From NCBI GenBank assembly GCA_932294295.1, contig OW028578.1, forward strand, positions 34,618,685 through 34,682,684: a stretch of DNA of 64,000 bases, written 5' to 3'. The stretch is from Alitta virens (Eukaryota > Annelida > Polychaeta > Phyllodocida > Nereididae). The position numbers and the translations under genes were made by a program. The notes below the pieces were generated by a model. That model ran no database searches, had not been told where the DNA came from, and saw only the letters and a list, made by a program, of their open reading frames with translations. The stretch's first letter is position 1. Every line of letters begins with the position of its first letter. Positions 12,665 through 25,056 of this stretch are shown here, piece after piece.

Positions 12665-12868
12665 CTGGCCTTTATTGCAACGTGAGGTTGGATTTTGTAT
12701 AGTTTGTTATTTTTAAGAGCTGCTATGCCCATTAAATGATATACAGCAGCTCTCCTGGCCTATGGCCTTTATTACAACACCAGGGTTGGATTTTAACAAT
12801 GTATAGTTTGTTATTTTTAAGAGCTGCTATGCCCATTAAGTGATATACAGCAGCTCTCCTGGCCTCAC
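12665..12868. repeat. Two tandem copies of a ~100-bp hairpin unit
   Basis: The unit starting TGGCCTTTATT at 12,666 and again at 12,763 contains GAGCTGCTATGCCCATTAA and its inverted partner TACAGCAGCTC. It may be the duplicated tail of the SINE-2 copy that follows. Confidence 0.75.
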
Positions 12869-13110
12869 ACTCAGCTCCCTTGGGAGTATACAGCCTTTAC
12901 ACACAGCTTATCAGCGCCATGGCTTGGAACTTCATTGTGAAGCTCCTTCCTATATCTGAAAAGCCAGGTAGGTACCCACTCTCTGCTGGGTGGACAATAA
13001 CAATGAAGATTAAGTGACTGCTAAAGGCCACAAACCGGAGTCAGTGGGCGAGGCTCGAACCCAGGTCATTGGTATTGGGAGTCAAGCACTCTACCACTAG
13101 ACTACCTCCC
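12869..13110 (-). mobile_element. SINE-2, tRNA-derived, intact head
   Basis: Read on - from 13,110, it starts GGGAGGTAGTCTAGTGGTAG (A box with TAGTGGTAGAGTGC) and has the B box GGGTTCGAGCC. This is a tRNA-like promoter of about 70 bp followed by a non-tRNA body. The family differs from SINE-1. It abuts the 3' end of a SINE-1 copy with no spacer. Confidence 0.75.
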
Positions 13111-13341
13111 ACTGGGTTTGAAGCTTAGATTGTATGACCAACTGCGACAGCCAGAAGTAATGATGAGATGTCAAGGTTCTGAGTCCACACCATGTTACTC
13201 ATTTACCCCATGGGTGGGGTCTTTTACTTGCCTCAGCAGACACACAAGGTACCTCCAATTTAACATCTCATGCGATTGACATCCAGCAGCTGGGATGTAG
13301 CCCATGGAAAGTGCCTGGGCTGAGGATCTTACCCAGGGCAC
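13111..13341 (-). mobile_element. SINE-1 copy
   Basis: Starts at the ACTGGGTTTGAAGCTTAG edge and keeps the ATGGGTGGGGTC, CATCTCATGCGATTGACATC and CAGCTGGGATGTAGC blocks. The B-box region is eroded. It lies immediately beside SINE-2. Confidence 0.75.
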
Positions 13342-14248
13342 AAAATACAAAATTTAACAAAGTTTGTCTGCGTCAAATAATAAATTTATTATAAACAATA
13401 TTTACAGCAAATATTTCGGTGGTACATGAGAAAAATCTATAACCATTTTTTACCAAAATCTATCAAACCCTTTTTTCAGTCTTATTCTGACAAATCTAGT
13501 GCAATGTTTACTATTTGAGCATAATACTTAATAATAGTACTTTACGTTACCATAGAAACAGTGCATCTTGAGAAATATGGTATATTTAACTCTAATTAAT
13601 GCAAAGCCAATTAACAGCTAAAATCCATCCAATCAATTGACAGGCATGATTTCCAGTTAAGCCTCTTGAATATTATATATGTTATCTGCATAAAGACAAA
13701 ATGTTATTTCAGGACATACATTGTGAGTATGCTTGGTCATATATATGAATTTACAATATTGCTATATTAGTTACAATGATACACCCTTTGATAAATAATT
13801 CATTAATATGACATAAAGAATAGAAAGTATGACCTGGAGCTATTGAACATGCTTTTCTAAATACGTGTCTAAAAGCAGATTATTATTTTCAAGTGTAATG
13901 TACACAAATATACAGTTAGTCACATGCATCAATGTTAATTAATGCATATATACAGTAATTTTCTATCACTTTCCCAATTTTGACTATAGATGCTTATGAA
14001 TATGATTCACAAGGGAATTTTCTGTTAAAATCATTCTTAATGCAAGATTATTTAAGAGGTAGATTTCATATATTCGAGATGGTTCTAAAACCCTGTAGTT
14101 TCTTTTACAGAACATAATAAAAGTACAATTTTCTAGATATGATACAAATATAGATTGTCCATATATTTGAAACGAAAGGAAAATAAATGCTAATACACAG
14201 TTTGAACTACAATAAAGAAAACTGAATTTCTGTATCCAAGCATAATGG
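13342..14248. other. No recognised gene
   Basis: AT-rich intergenic sequence between innexins A and B, with nothing I can assign. Confidence 0.45.
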
Positions 14249-14428
14249 GGAGAAAAAGTAACAGAGCCACCAGGGGGCACTACGACCGTAGTACATAAAA
14301 GAAAACAATAAGATGATGTCACTACACCATTGTTGCATGGATGACGTCACACGTCACACCATACATGACGTCATCAAACAATACTTATCTACTAAGGTGT
14401 CAGTGACCTCTTGCGGTACTTTTTCTCC
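14249..14428. mobile_element. MITE with CRE-like motifs, copy 1
   Basis: Ends GGAGAAAAAGTA and TACTTTTTCTCC are inverted repeats. Of three CRE-like sites, two are intact TGACGTCA (14,342-14,349 and 14,366-14,373) and one is decayed (TGATGTCA). About 85-90% similar by eye to the copy at 18,547. It also carries CAGGGGGCACTAC next to the left end. Confidence 0.8.
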
Positions 14429-15981
14429 TCAATGACTTCGTGACCACTTCATCATAATAATTATGACCATCAAATGATATACAGCACAAAGTATGGTGGT
14501 CTTAAACAAAAAGTCCTGTTTTATGCAAGCAATACTTAAATAGCTGAAACTTTAATTTTTTTCATATCAAATGGAATGTTAAAAACATAATCGTAGAAAT
14601 ATAGATCACACACCTCAATATTTTCTGTAATAACAAAAGACTAGTTTAATTTAGTTCAAAACAGATTTACTGTTGCCAATAAGAAATATAGACCAAGTGT
14701 GCCAATGATTTCTAGTCAATATATTTTTCTAGCAGAAAAAAAGTCCTGAATTCAGTATTAAGCTGTTAAATACAAAACATTATAAAAAGTTTATTTGTAG
14801 CTTATTTCATATAAATAAACCTGATATATTGCAAAACAAGTTTGTTATAAATATAGAAATATATGTACATTCAAGCACTATAATTACATTCAAGCATAAT
14901 GGGGTGGGAAGCTAGCCAGGGAGGGTCACTAAATAGGGTCACTGAAATACCCTTCTCAGTATCAATGCTGGTAAAAATATATCATAGTTGTCAGGCCCAA
15001 CTGTTTTATACAAAACAACCAAAGTATTTTATAGTATGTATTCAAAGTGGAAACCACAAGGCATATACTCATATAATGCATATTATTTGTAATCCTTAAA
15101 TTAAGGCTATAAGTATGATTAAAGCAAATAACTTCTAGCTAAGATTTAAAGCTGCAGTTTTCTTCATAAGCACTAGCAACAATCTCCAACAACTATTCAA
15201 GTCTAACAACATGATAGTAACTAAGCAACAGTCTGGTATTAAAAACTATATATAATCACAGAAAAGGTACAAGTTAATCAATTGTATCACAATATTTAAA
15301 GAAGGTGTTGGAAAAGCTTATTTTTAATAACAATTAAAGGCCCAATAAAGGTTATACACAAAGATATGTATAGACAAGGTCAGTGTCTGACTCTTAATAA
15401 AGTAATCCATTTTATGCTAAGGCTTATTGTAAAAAAGTACAAACTTGATGCTTGAAAAAATTTATTTAAAATACATGCAGTGGAATAAATTTCCTATTGT
15501 CTGTGCTCATTTCACTAACTTATATAACATTTACTTTTCATAAGGATTACATGAGGAATAGGGCACAGATAAACATATATTAAGGGACACTTTCAACTAT
15601 TTTAGGCACCTCATGCAGGATATCTTATAAAAGCTAAGGCGATGGTAATAATAGTAGGGAGAAATATGCCCCTTGCAGTACACCGTCATCTATGACTGAC
15701 AAACCAATAGAAATAGTAGCGGGCCAATGTATTTGACCCAGAACGGTAACAATCTCTTTCTGAGAACAATAGAGTTACCATGACAACCTAGTCATCTGTT
15801 ATTTCACAGTTTTTCATAACATGCTATGATTTATCTAATGTTGCAGTCTTAAATATATAAAGTAGTTGGTCCTATATTTTCAATATAACTGTCAATACTG
15901 GTCATACTTGTGGTACATATATTACTTTGAAAATTTGATAAACATAATATAATTGAGACGTCATAATATTTATTATTGATG
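14429..15981. other. Innexin B downstream flank; no other gene
   Basis: AT-rich. On -, an AATAAA lies 8 bases after the innexin B stop (15,974-15,969), which is unusually close for a working poly(A) signal. The functional site may lie further down. No exon is supported. Confidence 0.4.
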
Positions 15982-18965
15982 TCACACACCCTTTTCACCC
16001 ACAGTAGCTCCATGTAGTGTTAATTTGCTTCGTTCGTCTGGGTCGTCATGAGGTGGCGCTGTGGGGGGACTTATGTTTCCCATTCGATTCGAACCTTGTT
16101 CGAGAGATGATCTTAATCCAATGAACTGATCCCAAAGTCCACAGATGAGCTCGGCTGCGATTATATCGCTTGAGTTTTTGGCCACTAGTCTTATCAAGAA
16201 CACTCCGTCACGGCGTAAGTAGTTGTGAACGAACGGTTTAACAAGTGCCTTCTTATTATCGTCTAACTTGTCCATTGCGATCAATCTAGCTCGAAGGTAA
16301 TTCGCTTGTGCTGGCATGTAAATAGCTCTCCATAACCAGAGTAAGAAGCTTCCAGTTGAAGCCGCTGTCACGAAGACGAACCAGAACCAGATAAAAATGA
16401 AAATCTTCTCGTTAAATAAATTCACCGGTAAAGCGCACTGGACGGTGAATCTATGAATCGCTCCGAGGGCTCTGATTTTAAAGTCGCACATTGTCACTCT
16501 TGGAAATCGATGCGATACGCTCAACTCTCTGCCTTCGATTAATCGTTCAATGACCTCTATTCCGTAGAGATGATAATCTGTCCCGAGGAAATGATTTAGC
16601 AGAAACAACTGTCCCAATACATTAGTGATGTATAATATCTTGATGAAGATATACAGCCATGCCAGGTAGTTGCCATATAGTCTCCACCTGTAATGAAAAA
16701 TTCAATATGTAGTAGGAAGTGCACTTTTGGACTTGTAAGATATATATGGATTTATTTGATATGGAGCAGGCTGTTGGGCATGAGGAATCTATAAAATGGG
16801 AGAGGATGGCACCCAAAGCAACATGAATAGATACAGGAGAATAGCAGTCCCATAGATGGACAAACGGATAGGCCAGTGATGCAACATGTATTGATTGCCA
16901 CATTTCAAATGATAGCAGTCACACAATTGCAGAAACTACGTTTTATGGAAAAACACAACCACTTTCAGATACTCTCGTATAATTTCCATATCAATATAAG
17001 AGGTGGTTTGTGCTATAAGTTCATGAAACTTTCTAGTCACAATTGGATACTTATTATTAGATGGAGTGTCATCTTCTACAGTCTGCTCATTACCAGCTGT
17101 CAGAGGCAGATGCAACCCATTGGTGGGTTAATTTACATGCCTCAGAATAGACACCGCCTACAAGGTATTACCAATTTAACATTTCATTCGACCCCAAGCC
17201 CTGACCATCAGCGGAGCGAGTCATAATAGAATCCCAACCACATAACTACTGAAGGGTCATAAGTGTCTGGGAATTCTTGGTGATGCATAACTTACCAGCA
17301 ACTCCTAAGCCTAGAATAACGAACATCGTGTCTCCTGCTGACTTCTCGGAGGAACCGGCCCATGTGTTTGATCATGTATCTCAGTGTCTTATCTCTGGCC
17401 TCAGGGTCTGCTTTTCTCTGGCACTCGATCGCTGCATCTGTGATGGTGCTCACCGCTATGCCAGACTTCTTGTTGAACAACCTCCATACGGCTCGTGGCA
17501 TGTAGAACATCACTGCCTGTATGGAAAAAAGGGTCACTATATTATAATCACTTAGTAATCAGTACTATTAAGATGCACCCAGCTAACATGCCGAAATGGC
17601 TCTATATCCCCTCAACATTGGGCAAACATTGGCACTGTCGGCTTAATGTCGGCCCAGCGTCGACGTTTATTTGAGATATCATGTCACATGCACGGCTCAT
17701 TGTTGGCCCAGCATGATGGCACGCTCTCTGGGTTAGCATAATGTTGTTTGGTATATACTGACTCAATGTTGAACAAGTATTGCTCATATTGTATTGACAT
17801 TGACCCAATGTTGGCCCAACATTAATTCAACGCTAGTGATGTTGTGCTTAACTGGTTGATGTCATTGTTGATATTTTTCCCTTAATGAATGATTTTTGAT
17901 ACATTTCTATAAAACCAACATTTCTTAATTGAAAATATGCCATGAAAATCGGTGATTACCAATATCTACCATGGTGCTATCTTACCTGGCATGCTAATAG
18001 AAGGCCTACCCACTGGTAGTAACCTATCTTATCCCTCTCCTCCCCCTCCTTTGGGATGTATTCTTCAAACGGAAGGTAGTAAGTATTTTGCACCCAGCAG
18101 ATTTGGTTGGTGTAGTCCACCCAGGCATCGGTAAAGTGGTCAGGACACCAGCAGGCTATGGGCTCACCTGAAGGGAAATAAATAAATGGTTGGTCAGTCA
18201 GGGGGTCAATGTGTTTCAATTTCTCAATCCCACTGGGTCTGGAGCTTAGTCAGGCTTAACGTCCACACCATGTTATACCTTTTCCTCATGGGTGGGGTCT
18301 TTTACTTGCCTCAGCATAGACGCTTGGTACAAGGCACCTCCAATTTAACATCTCATGAGACAGAAATCCAGCTGAGATGTACCTCATAAAGAGTGCCTGG
18401 GTCCAGGATCGAACCCGCGCCCTTCATCAGAGCTCTCCAATCGGTAAGTTGGTTCATTAATTTATTTCTTATTTAATACTTTGTATGTTGACTTTTACGA
18501 CAATCATTTAACACAAATTCGTATCAATTTATTTCAATTATCAATGGAGAGAAAAAGTAACAGAGCCTACAGGGGGCACTACAACCGTAGTGCATAAAAA
18601 AAACCAATAAGATGACGTCACAACACCATTGTGGCATGGATGACGTCACACGTCACACTATACATGACGTCATCAAACAATACTTATCCGCTACGGTGTC
18701 AGTGACCTCTTGTGGTGCTTTTTCTCCCATATTTATGCATTGCAGGTGATGATGTTTATTTGAAATAGTAATCACTAGAGTTATACTTCATATTCATAAG
18801 CTTAAAATAATTCTTCTTACCTCCATAGTGTTTAGTAATGACCAGCACAGCAAAGAGGAACATTATGAAGACGGTGTATCGGTTGCTCAAACGATCACAA
18901 AAACTGTCCCCTCCTCCGACCCTCGGGTCACTGACGTCAGCCAACGTCACGAACAATCGGTCCAT
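15982..18965 (-). CDS. Innexin B, gap-junction channel protein (4 exons)
   Basis: Exons on -: 18,965-18,821, 18,167-17,986, 17,516-17,296, 16,687-15,982, with phases 1, 0, 2. They sum to 1,254 nt (417 aa). The start is the ATG giving MDRLFVTLADVSDPR; the in-frame GTG eight codons earlier follows a TGA. Landmarks are TM1, loop 1 with C54 and C72 (CWCPDHF...ICWVQNTYY), the YYQW opening TM2, SGIAVSTIT, loop 2 with C250 and C267 (MCDF...[15 protein letters not shown]), and TM4 about 277-303. An additional cysteine, C56, sits two residues after C54, which neither A nor C has. None of its three introns matches A or C, and its sequence is the most diverged. It is the plasma-membrane channel of invertebrate gap junctions; subtype and partners are unknown. 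Convergent with innexin A. Confidence 0.95.
17082..17222 (-). mobile_element. SINE-1 fragment in innexin B intron 3
   Basis: Degenerate antisense copy lying wholly inside intron 3 (17,295-16,688). It keeps CCAGCTGTCAGAGGCAGA, CATGCCTCAGAATAGACAC and CCAATTTAACATTTCATTCGA. Confidence 0.6.
17576..17835. repeat. Inverted-repeat-rich element, terminal similarity to 34,790 MITE
   Basis: Begins CACCCAGCTAACATGCCGAA, similar to CTACCCAGATAGCATTCCAA at 34,790. It reiterates words such as AATGTTGGCCCAACATT and TGTCGGCCCAGCGTCGACG. The matching right terminus is not evident. It spans part of innexin B exon 3-exon 2 intron (17,985-17,517). Confidence 0.45.
18231..18455 (-). mobile_element. SINE-1 copy in innexin B intron 1
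   Basis: Antisense, with ACTGGGTCTGGAGCTTAGTC at one edge and the B-box remnant GGATCGAACCC (read on +) at the other. Confidence 0.75.
18547..18727. mobile_element. MITE with CRE-like motifs, copy 2
   Basis: Second copy of the 180-bp element at 14,249, inside innexin B intron 1. It has three intact TGACGTCA sites (18,613-18,620, 18,641-18,648, 18,665-18,672) plus an ACGTCAC half site. Confidence 0.85.
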
Positions 18966-19066
18966 TGTTGTGGTCACGTGGTCAGACACTCAGACAATCA
19001 CTCGGTGACGTTTTGTTTGAGTATTGTCATTTTGAAGATTAAGTCTACTGAGAAATTGTAGAAGAT
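18966..19066 (-). other. 5' UTR part of innexin B start exon
   Basis: On -, an acceptor TTTTTTATTTTCAG ends at 19,067. The exon continues to the ATG at 18,965, implying an upstream untranslated exon not identified here. Confidence 0.55.
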
Positions 19067-19124
19067 CTGAAAATAAAAAAGTAGAAGTTAGGAAATTACA
19101 TTTGGCACAGTGCATGTGCTGACG

Positions 19125-19515
19125 ATTCTTATTTACTTACTTTCTCACTTACTTACTCACATACTTACTCACATACTTACTTATTATTTTACTTACTTAT
19201 TTACTTATTTACTTATTTGCTCGCTCACTCGCTCACTCGCTCACTCGCTCACTCGCTCACTCGCTCACTCGCTCACTCGCTCACTCGCTCACTCGCTCAC
19301 TCGCTCACTCGCTCACTCGCTCACTCGCTCACTCGCTCACTCGCTCACTCGCTCACTCGCTCACTCGCTCACTCGCTCACTCGCTCACTCGCTCACTCGC
19401 TCAGGGAGTCCTCAAATGCCTTAATCACCAAACAACTTACTTACTTATTTACTCACTCACTTGCTCACTTGCTCACTTACTAACTTACTTACTTGCTCAC
19501 TTACTTACTTAGTTA
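19125..19515. repeat. ACTT/ACTC tetranucleotide array with (ACTCGCTC)n core
   Basis: ACTT words lead into an almost perfect 8-bp ACTCGCTC array at 19,217-19,403, then back to ACTT/GCTC words. Open frames reading AHSLTRSL are artefacts. Confidence 0.95.
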
Positions 19516-20536
19516 CATACACTTTTTAAGGGAGCTTTACTTACAACTTTAAGAGAGCTCACAAACGCCTTAATCACCAAACAACTCTCTGCTTAATACT
19601 AATATTCTAATTTATTAGTGTGTTTTGTAAACAATTGTATGTATAGTGATATAAACTAAGCCAGATGTATGCATATAAATATGAAATCCATAGTATTCTA
19701 TTTTTATATAGCATGTGATACATGTTTGGCCATTGTTAAAATAAATATGTCATGATTTAAAGGATTATTATTTTTAACTTTAGTGCAAATAGTTCATAAT
19801 TTATATGTTCTAGTGTTTTATTCTAATGATATTTCACACATGCACACAAACATGTATGGCTTTTTAACATGCATTTTTGCTGTTATTTATAAAACTGCTG
19901 TATAAAAACAAACACTTTGAAGAACAGATTATAAGGATAATATAAGGAAAAATTAGTTCCAGTATTTCCTGAAATTTCTAACAATTCCGCAATCATTTCA
20001 AAAAGTGTATATAATCCATTATTCTTAAAATAATTATATCAGTACTTTATATAATCAGCAGTTATGATATCATTTTTATTACGCTATTTTTCAAATAACA
20101 ACTGATAATATTATGCACTATCACTTGTCAGTAGCATTTAATCATAAACAACAATGCAAAAACAACATTTATTTAGGGCCATGTCAACACTACTTCACCA
20201 ATCCATGAATTATTAATTTCTTACATTTCCTACAGCAACTCTATGTTGTAAATTAAGCCCACGACAGTGACCTAATTAACGAATGCAATCCATTTATTGA
20301 CATGTGAGCAAATATTTGGTGAAATGGCGATCAACGCTCATGGAATGGTTGCCATGGAAACTGTTTGCAAAGCATAGATAATCTCCATGGAACTGAGTGC
20401 ACTTGGCAATTTATGGCTACCTGAAAGGTGATGTTATGAATTATCTTAATGTAGAGCAATTGGGGACACTTCATGAAAATAATTATGGTTGATTATGGAG
20501 CAATTTTCGCTTTTATTGGCCTGTGACATGCCATGG
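19516..20536. other. No recognised gene
   Basis: AT-rich spacer upstream of innexin B. No exon or element supported. Confidence 0.45.
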
Positions 20537-20935
20537 ATATTGTATTGTATTGTATTGTATTGTATTGTATTGTATTAATTGTATTGTATTAATTGTATTG
20601 TATTGTATTGTAATATAATGTACTGTATTGCATTTTATTGTATCATATTGTACTGTATTTTATATTGTATTGCATTGTATTGTATCATATTGTATTGCAT
20701 TGTATTGTATTGCATTGCATTGCGTTGTATTGTGTTTTAGTCTATTATATTGTATTGTATTGCACTTTATTGTATTGCATTGTATTGTATTGTATTAATT
20801 GTATTGTGTTGTAATATAATGTACTGTAGTGTATTGCATTTTATTGAATCATATTGTACTGCATTTTATATTGTATTGCATTGTATTGTATTATATTATA
20901 TTAAATTGCATTGCATTGTATTGTGTTGTACCATA
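20537..20935. repeat. (TGTAT)n pentanucleotide array
   Basis: ATTGT/TGTAT repeats with TGCAT, TATCA and TTAAT variants, about 400 bp. The block around 20,580-20,700 and the block around 20,780-20,900 share the same order of variants, suggesting a segmental duplication inside the array. Confidence 0.9.
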
Positions 20936-21088
20936 CTACTTGTATATATTTACGTAGCACATATATTTCTAGCTGCTGGAGGCAACTGTAATGATGATAT
21001 AATAAAACTCGAGATCCCCCCAACAGATATCTTACTATTTTTCGTAAATAATATACCAAATGCTCCTGTATTAGCATTGTCTAAATTC

Positions 21089-21160
21089 TACTGGGTCTGA
21101 AGCTTAGTCAGCTTGCATGACCAGCTACCAGAGGCAGACTTAATGATGAGATGATACCAT
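21089..21160 (-). mobile_element. SINE-1 3' end fragment
   Basis: TCTACTGGGTCTGAAGCTTA edge plus GGCAGACTTAATGATGAGAT. Only the last ~70 bp of the SINE is left. Confidence 0.65.
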
Positions 21161-24113
21161 GTTTTACTCTAATATTACAATGTCTGTCAGTCTCATTATG
21201 AGTGGTATCATAACATGTGTAAAATCAATAATTTGCACGAGAGGAGACCTGTGCCATCAATATATGCACCTGGCGTATTAATATTTCATTGGTTTGTTTT
21301 AAAACAATTTTTTATTTCAAGTGTGGCTGTTTGGCAAGATATACAAAGCATAGCAGCTCCTTTGGCAGGTTCATATAATGAAATTATCATCTTTGAATGC
21401 TCTATTAAACCCTTGGTTATTTATTATTACGAAAATCAAACAAATTAGACTACCTCAAAGTTAAGACCACGTTATATTATATAATGCTTACAATTGCTAA
21501 CAGGTAATAATAGGTTTATTCAATTATAAAATTATGCAAAGGTCAAATTGCAATTATGAGATCAACAATAAATAAATTATTAGATACGTATAATATACCA
21601 AAACAAGATTAGCGTTATAACTGGGACATGTATAATGTATAAGTATGAAATCACTCAAGCATGAAATCTTTTAAGTAACCTACTTAAGGATTAACATGGG
21701 ATAAATATTGAAAATATTGATATAATCTAATATGACCTTAAGTTCAAGGTTAAATAAGTACTGTAATATATGTCAATACAATTTTATTGTTTTAATTTTG
21801 TTTTTATACAATTTAGGGTATTAATGTTTATAATACTCTTTTAAGAGATAAATACTTTTATGCTTTCAGACATTCAGTCTACTTACTTTTCCTAATGCAC
21901 ATGGTGTGACAATTGCAATGACAACATTTCTTTATGCCAAAATTGCTAGCCCCGATATTTTAAATCTTCAAATATTTTTCGATAACAGAAACTACATAAT
22001 TTCACAAAGGTTGCATTTCATATCATTCACAGACAGAGGAAACTATCCTAAATGAATCAGACTACATCATTTATTACAACATTTTTTCCTCAAATCATAG
22101 CCTGCCACTGTCAGCAGTTTATATGAAGTGACTCAACAATGCTCGTTTGCAATAATATTGATTAATTAAGCACTGCTTAATGGAGCATTGGACCATGTTT
22201 TTGAATTTGACAGGTGATCTATACGGTCATTTAAGGCTGTCATTTTAAAGACAATATTGGTCAATTACACTTTTTAGATATAATGCATTTCAAAATGGCA
22301 TCAAAACTTGTCAAGACAAACTACAGTGCTGCTAAATGATATTTTCTGACTTGCGCATCTTCTTGTTGGCAAATTTGCAAAGAAACCCAGATTTTCCTGA
22401 GACAACACAAGCTAATCTATGTAAACAAACTCTAGCAGTTGCCGCAGCAGCTAGCAGTGATGGAATTTTACAGCAGCATTGAGATGACATTCAGCTAGCG
22501 TTCGGGCTGTTTATAACATCTTTTAATTTAACAATTTATGTATGTCTAGTGCTATTTTAACCTGACCTACCAAAATGTTGTCAAAACTAGCAATTGCAAA
22601 TTAATTATTGTATACATATTATGCACTAAAAGTACATACATTTTATGATTAAAATACCACATACCTTATGGTCAAGTATTATCCATTGCTATAGCATATT
22701 TCCAACCCACATGGTCTAATTTCTAGGAGTACAAAGCTAGACTGGCCGATTATGAATGGTTTGGGCTGCTATTGATTTTCACACTGCTCCAGCCAGGCCA
22801 ATGCTGGTGCAGGGGCGCTGAAGGGTTTTCCAGAAATCCACTTATTTTCAGGTCAGCACAATTATTGCTTTCTATGACTCACTGAGTTTTGTGTAGATTT
22901 CGGGATTTTTAACTTGGGTTACGTAATGATGAGTGTACACGGGTATTGAGTAATTCAAAGTAGAATTGAGCAATTATTAATAACATGATATATTTTTAAT
23001 TATTATTTTTAATTAAATAATAAGGAGTTGTATGCGTATGGAATTCAAGTTTTGTAAATATTGTGTTTTTCTCTCTTTCTTTCTTTTTTCTAGATTTTGA
23101 ATAAAATTAAGTGCGTTTTAATGTCCCAACAATTTAAAGAATTTAGGAGTTCCATGTGCACTGAATACAAATATTATTCAAATTATAAATTGCTGAATTT
23201 CATTTTATGTGGCTATAATTTATCATTTCATACTGTACATTGAACATGATGAAATGCGAAAATTACCCAATTACTGGAAAATATGTCAAAATTTTGAAAC
23301 AAAATCAAAAACATTTGTAAAGCCAAAGGTGCAAGTTGACTCCATTGCATGGAAAACCATTTAACAGCAAATGTCTTCTATAAATAAATATATATATATA
23401 TATATTACTCAAAACATAATTATCTTATCAGCGGATGTAACTTTGATTAACAACATGTTAATGATTATTAATTTCCTCAGTTTTCACATGGACCCTTTGA
23501 ACTTTGAACATTATGAATCATTGATATATTTAGCACGATCAGTGTGTGAATTAGGCTGCTACAAGTTACATAAATCAATCATTGCAAAACTACAATTATA
23601 TTATGGTTGGCAATCACACTACATTGGTCCTCGAAAAGGGGTTAATATCTAAAATCCGATGGTTTTGATTATATGGAGTGAATGATGTTCCCTTTATACA
23701 GTTGTCCACAGCAATATCACATGGGTGTTTGAACTTAGTCTTTGGGGGAATAAATACATTATATATTGAGTGGAGTTGCAGCCAAAAAGGTCTTCTTCAT
23801 TGTGCTATAATTCCAAGTGGGCTAAGACTCCAGTATATTTGGTAAGCTCTTCCTAGAACCTTTCCAATTGGTGAATTCCCTTTATATTATGTACTAAATA
23901 TGCTAAATATGAGACCATTACACAGGCACAAAAGCTCCTGTGAGCAATATCTGACTGTTAATAACTATATAGTTATCGAATTTAATCTGACATGTGTTAT
24001 GAACACGTAATTGGTCAGAATTTACAAGAATGTTATATAATGTCTATATGAATAATGGAGTACTTCAGTAACTTTAGACCTAGCTTCAAATAGACAGCTA
24101 TGGCTAATGTTTA
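21161..24113. other. No recognised gene
   Basis: AT-rich intergenic DNA between innexins B and C. Short open frames have no domain signature. Nothing repeats strongly inside it. Confidence 0.45.
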
Positions 24114-24460
24114 GAAGTCTCAGTATAGCTTGTAAAAGGCATAAGTAAGTTATGGTGTACCACAGGGTTCAATTCTGTGTCCCGATGATATAACTGCTCT
24201 GCTATCAAATACGTTATGTTGCCTTAGAGATTACCTGGTCCAGAAGTTATATATAATATCATAAATAGAGTACTATAGATATAGCTCCTAGTAGACTGCA
24301 TAGGTCGATTTTTTGGTTTAGTTTAGCTCAGTATCACTTGTAAATGAATTATAGTGTACCACAAGGGTCAATTCGGTGTCCCAATGATACACATTCTATC
24401 GTATACCAGCTTATGTGGCCTGAAGGTCTCTGTGAACTCGACTGTTTATATATCTATAGA
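24114..24460 (+). pseudogene. Tandemly duplicated LINE reverse-transcriptase fragment
   Basis: Two ~200-bp related units carry a sequence that translates as YGVPQGSIL.P-like at 24,151-24,185 and YSVPQGSIRCP at 24,350-24,382. This resembles the GVPQGS.LGP box of non-LTR reverse transcriptases. The GTACCACA start recurs 199 bp apart. The surrounding frame is broken and no YADD box follows. Confidence 0.45.
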
Positions 24461-24901
24461 TTCTCTTCCTGGACAATTGCCAAAAAATCTGGTCAAGTGC
24501 CCTTGGCAATTTGCGGGGGCAGACAAGGGTATGAATATGATATATATGTACTATATGTTTACCCATGTATACCCCTTTTTAACCCAATTTTATACGGAAG
24601 AATGAAAGTGTTATATTATTATCAGCATAATATGTTGCAATGTCTTCTGAGTTTTGAAGTATTTAAATTAATTATTATGCCGCTTTTTGTTTGTACACCA
24701 AGTTAAGTAAATTTATTTTATATACATTATGTCAAAATACATAAATTGCATAGCAATTTTATATCATTTATATGATAAGCGACATGCACTATAAGATATG
24801 GGATAGTAATTCATCAGCTTTTAACATTCATTTTAAGATACAATACAATGAAAAACAAACAAACTGACTCAATGTGAGGTAATATTTTTATTTCATTCAA
24901 G

Positions 24902-25056
24902 TACATGGCCAAATGTGCCACGTGCCTTTTCCATGAGAAGGATAAACGCATGGAAAACGCATGGAAAATGCCTGGGTTTTAGCTAATTATAATGAGGCAA
25001 AAACCATGCGTTCATCCAAATGCATGGAAAACGCACGTGGCACAATTGGCCATGTA
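24902..25056. mobile_element. MITE-M copy 1 (TA-flanked palindromic element)
   Basis: 155 bp between TACATGGCCAAATGTGCCAC and GTGGCACAATTGGCCATGTA. It is built on repeats of GCATGGAAAACGCATGG and their inverse. The terminal TA could be the target duplication, as in Tc1/mariner-type MITEs, but TIR homology to a known family was not tested. Confidence 0.8.

Noticed and set aside
18966..18989. Upstream GTG start for innexin B adding eight residues
   Set aside because: The GTG directly follows an in-frame TGA; the ATG at 18,965 aligns with the MD.L start of A and C.
19110..19483. 104- and 88-codon frames reading AHSLTRSL
   Set aside because: Translation of the ACTCGCTC octamer array.
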